This document shows positions 1 through 5,036 of a stretch of 5,036 nucleotides of DNA, piece by piece. The stretch's first letter is position 1. Each line of letters begins with the position of its first letter. Under the pieces are notes generated by a model, which ran no database searches, had not been told where the DNA came from, and saw only the letters and a list, made by a program, of their open reading frames with translations. The stretch lies in contig JAJYOO010000224.1 in the NCBI GenBank assembly GCA_021796155.1, forward strand, positions 1 to 5,036. Direction: 5' to 3'. The position numbers and the translations under genes are program-made. This stretch comes from Chloroflexota bacterium (lineage in GTDB: Bacteria > Chloroflexota > Anaerolineae > Anaerolineales > Villigracilaceae).

Positions 1-1571
1 TCGAAGAAATTCCCGGCGTGGGCAAAGCCATCGCGGAAAAAATTGACGAACTGCTCCGCACCGGCAAATTGGAATTCCTCGAGAAGCTCAAAAAAGAAGT
101 TCCTCCATCATTAGCAGATTGGCTTCAAGTACCGGGACTCGGTCCGAAGAAGATCGCGCTGATCTGGAAGACGTTGAACATCACGACTCTCGCGCAGCTC
201 GAAGCGGCCGCGAAGAAAGGAAAGCTGCGCGGACTCCCCGGCATGGGCGAAAAATCCGAGCAAGCGATTCTCACCGGGCTTGAATCGTTGTCGCGTCGCT
301 CGGGGCGAATCCCACTCGGACGCGCCTATCCGCTCGCGCAGGAGATCATCGGTCAACTCAAGAAGGTGAAGGGAGTCGTCGCTGCGGAACCCGCTGGAAG
401 TCTGCGAAGGATGCGTTCGACAATAGGCGACCTCGATATCCTCGTCGCAGCAAAAGATTCGAAGCCGGTCATGGAAGCCTTCACTAAATTACCTGGCGTT
501 GTGCGCGTGCTGGGCAAAGGTGAAACAAAATCGTCCATTGAATTTGGTGACGGCGTGCGCGCACAAGTCTGGGCGCATCCGCCCGAAGAATTTGGCACCG
601 CGTTGCAATATGCGACTGGATCAAAAGATCACAACGTTCAATTACGTCAACTCGCGCTCGATAAAGGCTTATCGTTATCGGATCATTCATTTTTAAAAGT
701 TAAGGGTGGTGGCGAAATCTTTTGTTCGACCGAAGAGGAAGTTTATCAAACGCTTGGCCTGCCGTGGATACCGCCCGAACTGCGCGAAGATCGCGGCGAG
801 GTGCAAGCCGCGAAACAAAACAAACTGCCGAAGCTGATCGAAGTCAAAGACATCCAAGCCGATTTGCAAGTGCATTCGAATTGGAGCGATGGCAAATTGA
901 CGATGCTCGAGATGGCGCAGGCCGCGGCGAAACGCGGCATCAAGGTCATTGCGTTCACAGATCATTCGGTCAGCCTCGGCGTCACGGGCGGATTGAGCAT
1001 GGAAGATCACAAGAAGCAAGCTGCGGAGATCAAAAAGGCGCAGGATAAACTCGGCGACAGCATTTTGATTTTGCACGCCAGCGAAGTGGAAATCAAAGCC
1101 GATGGCACGCTGGATTATCCCGATCAATTTTTGGCGAGCCTTGATTTGGTTTTGGCTTCCATGCATTCCAGTCTGCGACAGCCGCGCGAGAAGGTCACGC
1201 AGCGAACCATCAACGCCATTCGCAATCCGTATGTGGACATCATCGGTCATCCAACCGGGCGATTGATTCCGGATCGCGAAGGCGCGGATTTGGATATGGA
1301 TGCAATCTTCAATGCCGCCGCGGAAACGGGTGTTGCATTGGAGATCAACGCGCATCCCGCCCGCCTCGATCTCGACGATGTGTTTGCGCGCCGCACCAAA
1401 GAGCTGGGCATCCCAATCAGCATCAACACCGATTCGCATTCCGAAGCCGATCTCGATAATTTATTTTACGGCGTTGCCACCGCCCGCCGCGCCTGGTTGA
1501 CGAAAGAAGATGTCATCAATTGCTGGTCAACGAAGAAGTTGTTGGATTGGTTGAAGAAGAGAGGGAATTAA
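1..1571 (+). CDS. polX: DNA polymerase/3'-5' exonuclease PolX (family X polymerase with C-terminal PHP domain), 5'-truncated by the window edge
   Basis: Bacterial PolX fills short gaps in DNA repair and carries a metal-dependent PHP nuclease; it acts in the cytoplasm on DNA. The reading frame is open from base 3 with no stop, and the first visible residues (EEIPGVGKAIAEKI) are already inside a helix-hairpin-helix, so the real start is upstream and roughly 50 residues are missing compared with the usual 570-590. Numbering from the GTG at 18, further HhH-like turns are VPGLGPKK (about 38-45) and LPGMGEK (about 73-79). The nucleotidyltransferase palm has GSLRR (127-131) and GDLDILV with Asp138 and Asp140, then ALQYATGSKDHN. 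The PHP domain (about 280-517) has DLQVHSNWSDG (His286, Asp291), TDHS (Asp315, His316), Glu356 in SEVEI, His383, GHPTGR (His411) and TDSH (Asp472, His474). The Gln before VHS, in place of the first His of a typical PHP motif, recurs in PolX proteins I know. Unusual: the expected third palm Asp reads Gln183 (AQVWAHPPEEFG). The gene ends in TAA. Confidence 0.95.
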   Translation, partial: EEIPGVGKAIAEKIDELLRTGKLEFLEKLKKEVPPSLADWLQVPGLGPKKIALIWKTLNITTLAQLEAAAKKGKLRGLPGMGEKSEQAILTGLESLSRRSGRIPLGRAYPLAQEIIGQLKKVKGVVAAEPAGSLRRMRSTIGDLDILVAAKDSKPVMEAFTKLPGVVRVLGKGETKSSIEFGDGVRAQVWAHPPEEFGTALQYATGSKDHNVQLRQLALDKGLSLSDHSFLKVKGGGEIFCSTEEEVYQTLGLPWIPPELREDRGEVQAAKQNKLPKLIEVKDIQADLQVHSNWSDGKLTMLEMAQAAAKRGIKVIAFTDHSVSLGVTGGLSMEDHKKQAAEIKKAQDKLGDSILILHASEVEIKADGTLDYPDQFLASLDLVLASMHSSLRQPREKVTQRTINAIRNPYVDIIGHPTGRLIPDREGADLDMDAIFNAAAETGVALEINAHPARLDLDDVFARRTKELGIPISINTDSHSEADLDNLFYGVATARRAWLTKEDVINCWSTKKLLDWLKKRGN

Positions 1572-1592
1572 TTTTCCTCGCTTAGCGAATGC

Positions 1593-1598
1593 TATGAT
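1593..1598 (+). promoter_or_regulatory. Possible -10 element (TATGAT) for the PIN-domain gene
   Basis: TATGAT matches the sigma-70 -10 consensus at 5 of 6 positions and lies in the 33-base gap after polX. No good -35 hexamer is found 15-19 bases upstream. If used, transcription would begin close to the ATG at 1605, giving an almost leaderless message; this fits the weak Shine-Dalgarno there (only GGA at 1599-1601). A perfect small palindrome, TCGCT-T-AGCGA, sits at 1578-1588 just before it and could be an operator of the kind toxin-antitoxin loci use for autoregulation. Both ideas are inference from short motifs. Confidence 0.3.
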
Positions 1599-1604
1599 GG
1601 AAAT

Positions 1605-2079
1605 ATGAAGCCAAAAGTCTATCTTGAAACGACGGTTATCAGCTATCTCACATCGCAACCCAGTCGTGACATCATCACAGCCGCTCACCAGCAAGCAACC
1701 CAAGAATGGTGGAGCGAGCGTCGCGATCGCTTCGATAGTATTTGTATCGCAGATCGTGATTCAAGAAGCAGGTTCTGGCGATAGCGAGGCAATCAAAAGG
1801 CGACTTAAAGCAATTGAAGAAATAACTGAAATCGAAGTCGCGCCTGAAGTAGTTGCATTAGCGCAGGCGTTGGTCGCCGATGGAGTTGTGCCTGAAACAG
1901 CGGCGATAGACGCGCTTCGCATCGCTGTTGCAACCATAAATGGAATGGACTATTTGTTAACTTGGAATCTCAAACACATTGCCAATGCCGCGATGCGGAA
2001 TGCAATATCCGAAGCCTGCCGCCAACACGGATATGAACCGCCTATTATTTGTACTCCTGAAGAATTGATGGAGGTGTAA
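1605..2079 (+). pseudogene. VapC-family PIN-domain toxin, split by a one-base frameshift
   Basis: VapC toxins are PIN-domain ribonucleases. The ATG at 1605 opens a frame reading [20 protein letters not shown], the usual N-terminus of a PIN subfamily that has Glu (YLETT) where others have the first acidic Asp. It continues through [12 protein letters not shown] and then runs out of homology, reaching TAG at 1782-1784 after 59 codons. The rest is in the +1 frame from 1741: [14 protein letters not shown], then AAIDALRIAVATINGMDYLL and TWNLKHIANA, ending HGYEPPIICTPEELMEV with TAA at 2077-2079. Family members read RF-[DE]-x-[YF]-VSQ across the junction, which one surplus base (AGTA instead of a single codon, 1737-1740) explains exactly. 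Repaired, the product would be 157 residues, normal for the family, with the acidic residues of YLETT, IQEA and AAIDA present. The TTG-initiated frame from 1624 is therefore only partly real. It could be a genuine pseudogene or a sequencing or assembly error. No stop-codon or slippery motif suggests programmed frameshifting. Confidence 0.85.
2070..2074 (+). promoter_or_regulatory. Shine-Dalgarno (GGAGG) for the small downstream gene
   Basis: GGAGG lies within the last codons of the PIN-domain gene, 7 bases before the ATG at 2082. It fixes the start of the 63-codon gene and shows that it can be translated independently of the frameshifted gene upstream. Confidence 0.75.
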
Positions 2080-2081
2080 CG

Positions 2082-2273
2082 ATGTGGAACGATGAGATTG
2101 TTGAAGAAGTCCGCAAACATCGCGAGGCTTACGCTGCAAAGTTCAACTTTAATTTACAAGCGATGTACGAAGACTTAAAAAAAGCAGAGAAGAAAAGCAA
2201 GCACAAGAAAGTTTCGTTTAGACCCAAAAAGCCGATGAAATTGGAAATCAAAGCCAAAACCGTGACGAGATAA
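2082..2273 (+). CDS. Small hypothetical protein, candidate antitoxin/partner of the PIN-domain gene
   Basis: This gene encodes 63 residues, starting MWNDEIVEEVRKHREAYAAK. The ATG is 2 bases after the stop of the PIN gene and has a strong Shine-Dalgarno, so the two were built as one transcript. The N-terminal two-thirds is charged and helical in character (EEVRKHREAYAAKFNFNLQAM, then YEDLKKAEKKSK); the C-terminal part is very basic (KKVSFRPKKPMKLEIKAK) and could bind nucleic acid or the acidic toxin cleft. From memory, proteins with an [IV]VEE[VI]R..R...A..FN.[DN]L..[IM] pattern are often found beside PIN-domain genes in Chloroflexota and Cyanobacteria and are usually annotated hypothetical. 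The role as antitoxin is inferred from position and size; no classical VapB AbrB-type or ribbon-helix-helix fold is evident. The toxin-first order is less common than antitoxin-first. Confidence 0.75.
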   Translation: MWNDEIVEEVRKHREAYAAKFNFNLQAMYEDLKKAEKKSKHKKVSFRPKKPMKLEIKAKTVTR

Positions 2274-2322
2274 GCCCGCAAAGCCGATCTTGAGAAGAGA
2301 GGATAGAGACATTTTGAAACAA

Positions 2323-2327
2323 GGGAG
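2323..2327 (+). promoter_or_regulatory. Shine-Dalgarno (GGGAG) for the first lipoprotein gene
   Basis: GGGAG ends 6 bases before the ATG at 2334 and supports this start, which also gives a proper lipoprotein signal peptide. The 60-base gap after the small gene shows no hairpin terminator. A TTGAGA at 2290-2295 resembles a -35, but the matching -10 region (TTTGAA or CATTTT) is poor, so no promoter is called. Confidence 0.6.
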
Positions 2328-2333
2328 AGCATT

Positions 2334-2451
2334 ATGAAACTTACAACCTTAATTTCCATTGTGTTTGCTATGCTTTTGTCTGCATGTGGCAGTTCTCAAC
2401 CCATACCGACTCCAACTATAACTGCAACATCTCTACCAACAAATACACCCA
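2334..2451 (+). repeat. Direct repeat copy 1: 5' coding region for signal peptide and linker
   Basis: The first 118 bases of this gene match bases 3769-3886 without gaps at 105 of 118 positions by hand count (13 mismatches). Only five codons change the residue (T4V, S8F, M13T, G19S, P23S). The match covers the signal peptide, lipobox and first half of the linker, then fades into lower similarity. This is the best-conserved part of a tandem gene duplication. Confidence 0.9.
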
Positions 2452-3710
2452 TTTCTTCAACACCAACCACAACTCCTGTGCCAATGATTAATGTTGATGG
2501 AGATCAAGTACCAAAAGATTTACATGATTCCAGCGTTGCAGCTTTTGCTCATGCTTTTGGGATAAAGCCAGAAGATGTTGGTTCATTAACGTCAGTTGTT
2601 AAGACCGAAGCTGGCAGCGTAGTTTTTTTAACTATAGGCAATACTTCTACTCAAGGCTATGACAATGCAGGCACGCCGCTTTTAATTGGACAACAAGACG
2701 AAAATGAACAATGGCAGTGGTCAAATGCAACAGAACTGAATCTCTTGAATATTTTAAACAAGCAAAGAGAAGCAAATCATCAACAAAAGCTATATGTAGG
2801 GGGTAAATTCTCCGATCCTTTCGCTCAGATAAATCAGAACGATGTTGATGCGACATTTGCAACAGAATTTAATCAGGCTTTCATAACGTCTGATTGGTGG
2901 CATCAAACAGAGAAACAGGACAATGTTTTTACCCTGGATGCAGAAATAAACGCAGTTAAAAAAGCAAAACAACATGGTATGTTCGTTATAGGTGCATCAA
3001 TATTGTATCCATATTCAGATTTCCAATATACCTACTTGAAAGACAAGCAAAATCTTACCGCAGACCAGCTTCTTCCTATTTTAAAAAGACATATTATTGG
3101 CGTTATGACGCCTCTTAAAGGGCAGGTTGACGCTTGGATGGTGGTCACCGAATCAAGAGTTCCAACTGAAACCCTTAATGGTTTAACATACGATCCAGAT
3201 AATAAAATAATTGGAGAGCAGTATATAGAAGAAGCATTTCAAACAGCCAGAGATACCGATCCAAATGCTAAGCTAATTTACGAAGAAACGCTTAATTCAG
3301 AACCGTCTGGTTATTACGGTTCCTATACTTCTCGAACTCGTGAAATTGTTAATAGATTGAAAGCCAAAAACCTAATCGATGCGCTTGGTATAGAAATGGT
3401 GATTGATGCTTCTCATCCAGTTAATATTGATCAGATGATTAAAACATTCAAAAGCTACGGCCTGCCGATTTACGTGACCGGCCTTGATATAGATATGTCA
3501 AATGTAAACGGGACAGATCAACAAAAAAATGAATTGAGAACAAAGCTTTATTCTCAAATCTTTAGAGCAATCATTGACAGTGGAGTTTGTAATAATATAA
3601 ATCATTGGTGGGCAGAAAAAGGCAACAATGGTCAGTTATTCGATGGCAATCTTCAACCTACGTCTTCATTATTTGCAGAAAGACAGGTACTATTTGATCT
3701 CATAAAATAG
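2334..3710 (+). CDS. Secreted lipoprotein with unnamed N-terminal domain and diverged GH10 (xylanase-like) barrel lacking the nucleophile Glu
   Basis: The product has 458 residues. Residues 1-18 form a type II signal peptide with lipobox LSAC, so Cys18 should be lipidated and the protein held on the outer face of the membrane. Residues 19-50 are a Ser/Thr/Pro linker. Residues 52-130 form a domain shared with the next gene (AFGIKPEDVG, GTPLLIGQQ, QWQWS). From about 150 to the end the order of motifs follows GH10 endo-1,4-beta-xylanases: TEFNQAFITSDWW (GH10 EFNxxTxEN.MKW), AKQHGMFVIGA (AkxxGmxVRGH), QVDAWMVVTES (V.aWDVVNE), YIEEAFQTARDTDPNAKLIY, IDALGIEM, GLPIYVTGLDID (Glp.yiTELDv) and NHWWAEKG (tfWg..D). 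The acid/base Glu is kept as Glu273. The nucleophile position is Gly383 (codon GGC), and the His of RGHTLVWH is lost. Normal retaining xylanase chemistry is therefore unlikely; a binding role or an altered activity is more plausible. The gene is much more AT-rich than polX. Confidence 0.8.
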   Translation: MKLTTLISIVFAMLLSACGSSQPIPTPTITATSLPTNTPISSTPTTTPVPMINVDGDQVPKDLHDSSVAAFAHAFGIKPEDVGSLTSVVKTEAGSVVFLTIGNTSTQGYDNAGTPLLIGQQDENEQWQWSNATELNLLNILNKQREANHQQKLYVGGKFSDPFAQINQNDVDATFATEFNQAFITSDWWHQTEKQDNVFTLDAEINAVKKAKQHGMFVIGASILYPYSDFQYTYLKDKQNLTADQLLPILKRHIIGVMTPLKGQVDAWMVVTESRVPTETLNGLTYDPDNKIIGEQYIEEAFQTARDTDPNAKLIYEETLNSEPSGYYGSYTSRTREIVNRLKAKNLIDALGIEMVIDASHPVNIDQMIKTFKSYGLPIYVTGLDIDMSNVNGTDQQKNELRTKLYSQIFRAIIDSGVCNNINHWWAEKGNNGQLFDGNLQPTSSLFAERQVLFDLIK

Positions 3711-3743
3711 GAAGGGGATAGTCAAAGGTTGAAGAGGATGATA

Positions 3744-3749
3744 TATAAT
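3744..3749 (+). promoter_or_regulatory. Probable promoter -10 (TATAAT) of the second lipoprotein gene
   Basis: TATAAT is a perfect sigma-70 -10 hexamer in the 58-base gap between the two lipoprotein genes. A weak -35 candidate, TAGTCA (3719-3724), matches TTGACA at 4 of 6 positions with a 19-base spacer. Transcription would start near 3756, leaving a short leader with the purine-rich GAGAGA (3758-3763) before the ATG at 3769. This would let the second gene be expressed separately from the first. The region is AT-rich, so chance occurrence is possible. Confidence 0.45.
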
Positions 3750-3768
3750 TCAGCTTTGAGAGATCATT

Positions 3769-3886
3769 ATGAAACTTGTAACTTTAATTTTCATTGTGTT
3801 CGCTACGCTTTTGTCTGCATGTAGCAGTTCTCAATCTATACCGACTCCAACTATAACTGCAACTTCTCTGCCAACCAATACACCTA
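3769..3886 (+). repeat. Direct repeat copy 2: 5' coding region for signal peptide and linker
   Basis: This is the partner of 2334-2451: 118 bases, no gaps, 13 mismatches, mostly silent. Similarity starts a little before the ATG in both copies (CATTATGAAACTT) and falls off in the linker. Confidence 0.9.
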
Positions 3887-5028
3887 TCCCAACGCCTACT
3901 GCGACCCCTGTGCCCACGATTGATGTTGATGGAATACAGATTCCTGACCCCAAAATTACAAACCCAGAATTGTTTGATTTGAAGAATCCCAATTCGCCGA
4001 TTGTACAATTTGCGAATGCGTTTGGAGTGAAACCGGAAGATGTCGGCACATTAATAGGGCAAGTTAAAACTGGTGTCGATGGAAAGAAAATTATCTTCTT
4101 AGTGACAGGGGACCTTGCAACCACAACAGACTTTAACGAGTCGGGTACTCCGCTATTAATTGCAGAACAAGGGAAAGATGGACAATGGATATGGTCTCAG
4201 GCTTGGCCAGTTCAACTAGCCGAGGCTAATGGAATAAGATTAGAAGCACCTATTGACGGGACTGAATATATAGATTTTGCTGGTAAGTATTTTGAGAAAA
4301 TTGCAAATCAATTATTACTAACCGGTGAAGTTGACGCTTCGGTTGTTTTCCAAAACTTTACCGCTGACGATTGGAGAAGGGTTCTTAATAATTGGCCTGC
4401 TATAAAGGCTCAACTCGATGTTGGAAAAGTCCCGCAAGGTTTCAACTACGATTGGATAAATGGAAATAGAGCAATAGATTATGCTAAATCACATGGTATG
4501 ACAGTGAGAGCACAGCACCTCTTGTGGGGCGGGGATGTGCCAGATTCGATTTACAACGGAGGGTTTACAAAAGATGAGGTTAAACTACTGGCGGAATTTA
4601 TCGTAAAGATCAGAGTATTGGAATACAACGGGATACCTGATGCAAATGACACAAATAAAGATCCTAGCCGAGTAGTGAATCAATGGGATTTAGCAGATGA
4701 ATGGGCGGCCACAGAATCTTTTCCCCATGACAAGTGGCCTTTCTGGTTGACAAATCTGGGCTTTCCGAATGCCATATCTGATGTTAGCCATTGGGTTTCG
4801 GAAGCAAATCCAAATGCCGAACAAGTTTTAACAGAAGATGGAATTTTATATCTACCACACGATAGTGATGTTTGGAAAAATAATTTCATGACCTTGCTGA
4901 AATTTGTTAAAGATAAAAATCTTCCAATAAGAAGGGTAGATATAGAAAATAATTTCACAGTATATAATCCACCTAAACAACAAATAGAGCAGCAAAATTT
5001 AAAAACTATTATTGTAAAGTATCTGTAA
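3769..5028 (+). CDS. Secreted lipoprotein, tandem paralogue with the same N-terminal domain and an incomplete GH10-like barrel
   Basis: The product has 419 residues. The signal peptide ends in lipobox LSAC (Cys18), followed by a Pro/Thr linker to about residue 50. Residues 51-143 match the domain of the preceding protein (AFGVKPEDVGTL, GTPLLIAEQ, QWIWSQA). From about 165 the sequence follows GH10 more closely than its neighbour: FNYDWINGNRAIDYAKSHGM, TVRAQHLLWGGDVPDSI (GH10 RGHTLVWHSQLPxW), NQWDLADEWAATE (aligned to WDVVNE, giving acid/base Glu311), HWVSEANPNAE (AreaDPnA) and LLKFVKDKNLPIRRVDIENN. The protein then ends ...NLKTIIVKYL with TAA at 5026-5028, at the point where GH10 proteins enter the strand carrying the nucleophile Glu. 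The last strands of the barrel are absent. Either the gene has been cut short by a stop or frameshift, or the barrel is naturally incomplete; only 8 bases follow in the window, so this cannot be settled here. The ATG is supported by GAGAGA 5 bases upstream and by the signal peptide. Confidence 0.75.
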   Translation: MKLVTLIFIVFATLLSACSSSQSIPTPTITATSLPTNTPIPTPTATPVPTIDVDGIQIPDPKITNPELFDLKNPNSPIVQFANAFGVKPEDVGTLIGQVKTGVDGKKIIFLVTGDLATTTDFNESGTPLLIAEQGKDGQWIWSQAWPVQLAEANGIRLEAPIDGTEYIDFAGKYFEKIANQLLLTGEVDASVVFQNFTADDWRRVLNNWPAIKAQLDVGKVPQGFNYDWINGNRAIDYAKSHGMTVRAQHLLWGGDVPDSIYNGGFTKDEVKLLAEFIVKIRVLEYNGIPDANDTNKDPSRVVNQWDLADEWAATESFPHDKWPFWLTNLGFPNAISDVSHWVSEANPNAEQVLTEDGILYLPHDSDVWKNNFMTLLKFVKDKNLPIRRVDIENNFTVYNPPKQQIEQQNLKTIIVKYL

Positions 5029-5036
5029 TATTCTAT

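Noticed and set aside
864..875. Gln in place of the first His of the PHP HxH motif (DLQVHS)
   Set aside because: It looks like a lost metal ligand, but LQVHS is a form I know from other PolX proteins such as that of Thermus, so it is not treated as anomalous.
693..1439. 248-codon open frame on the - strand
   Set aside because: It lies wholly inside the well-supported PHP domain of polX, and its translation has no recognisable family. It is a shadow of the GC-rich coding strand.
1624..1740. Start of a 151-codon frame at the TTG at 1624
   Set aside because: The residues encoded from 1624 to 1740 in this frame are not PIN-like, whereas the overlapping 1605 frame gives the family N-terminus. 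Only the part from about 1741 onward is real coding sequence.
2400..2484. PTPT-like repeats as a tandem repeat array
   Set aside because: They encode a low-complexity Ser/Thr/Pro linker after the lipobox. There is no regular nucleotide period and no spacer structure.
3711..3768. Terminator between the two lipoprotein genes
   Set aside because: No GC-rich hairpin followed by a T-run is visible; the gap holds only the candidate promoter and ribosome binding site.
3831..4124. 97-codon - strand frame opposite the second lipoprotein gene
   Set aside because: Its valine-rich low-complexity translation is the reverse complement of the Pro/Thr linker and has no independent support.

Overview
The window most likely comes from a Chloroflexota (Anaerolineae-like) genome or metagenome contig. 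This is an inference from style, not a database match. The evidence is a PolX of the DLQVHS / ALQYATGSKDHN type, and two lipoproteins with Thr-Pro-rich linkers of the PTPT.TAT.LPTNTP kind that are very common on secreted proteins of that group. All genes run on the + strand, and no RNA gene, transposon or CRISPR array is visible.

Region 1 (1-1571) is the 3' nine-tenths of a housekeeping gene, polX, encoding a family X DNA polymerase fused to a PHP phosphoesterase/nuclease domain. Its start lies upstream of the window. The PHP metal ligands look intact, but the position where the third catalytic Asp of the polymerase palm is expected reads Gln.

Region 2 (about 1590-2273) is a toxin-antitoxin-like pair in toxin-first order. 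The first gene is a VapC/PIN-domain gene split by a one-base frameshift near 1737-1741. A 63-codon gene follows 2 bases after its stop and has its own strong Shine-Dalgarno. It is a candidate antitoxin or partner protein, probably orphaned if the frameshift is real.

Region 3 (2274-5036) is clearly more AT-rich and holds two tandem paralogous lipoprotein genes. Each encodes a signal peptide with an LSAC lipobox (Cys18), a Ser/Thr/Pro linker, an unnamed N-terminal domain of about 80 residues shared by the pair, and a strongly diverged glycoside hydrolase family 10 (xylanase-like) barrel. Both keep the probable acid/base Glu (WMVVTE and WDLADE). In the first, the nucleophile Glu of the TELD motif is replaced by Gly (VTGLDID). 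The second stops just before the strand that should carry the nucleophile. The pair looks like surface-anchored GH10-derived proteins that have lost or changed catalysis. Their first 118 coding bases are 89% identical by hand count, far more than the barrels, which suggests duplication with later divergence or exchange of the export cassette.

The most notable points are the likely GH10 pseudoenzyme pair, the frameshifted PIN toxin next to its intact partner, and the altered PolX palm site. Nothing in the window amounts to a clear new multi-gene system.
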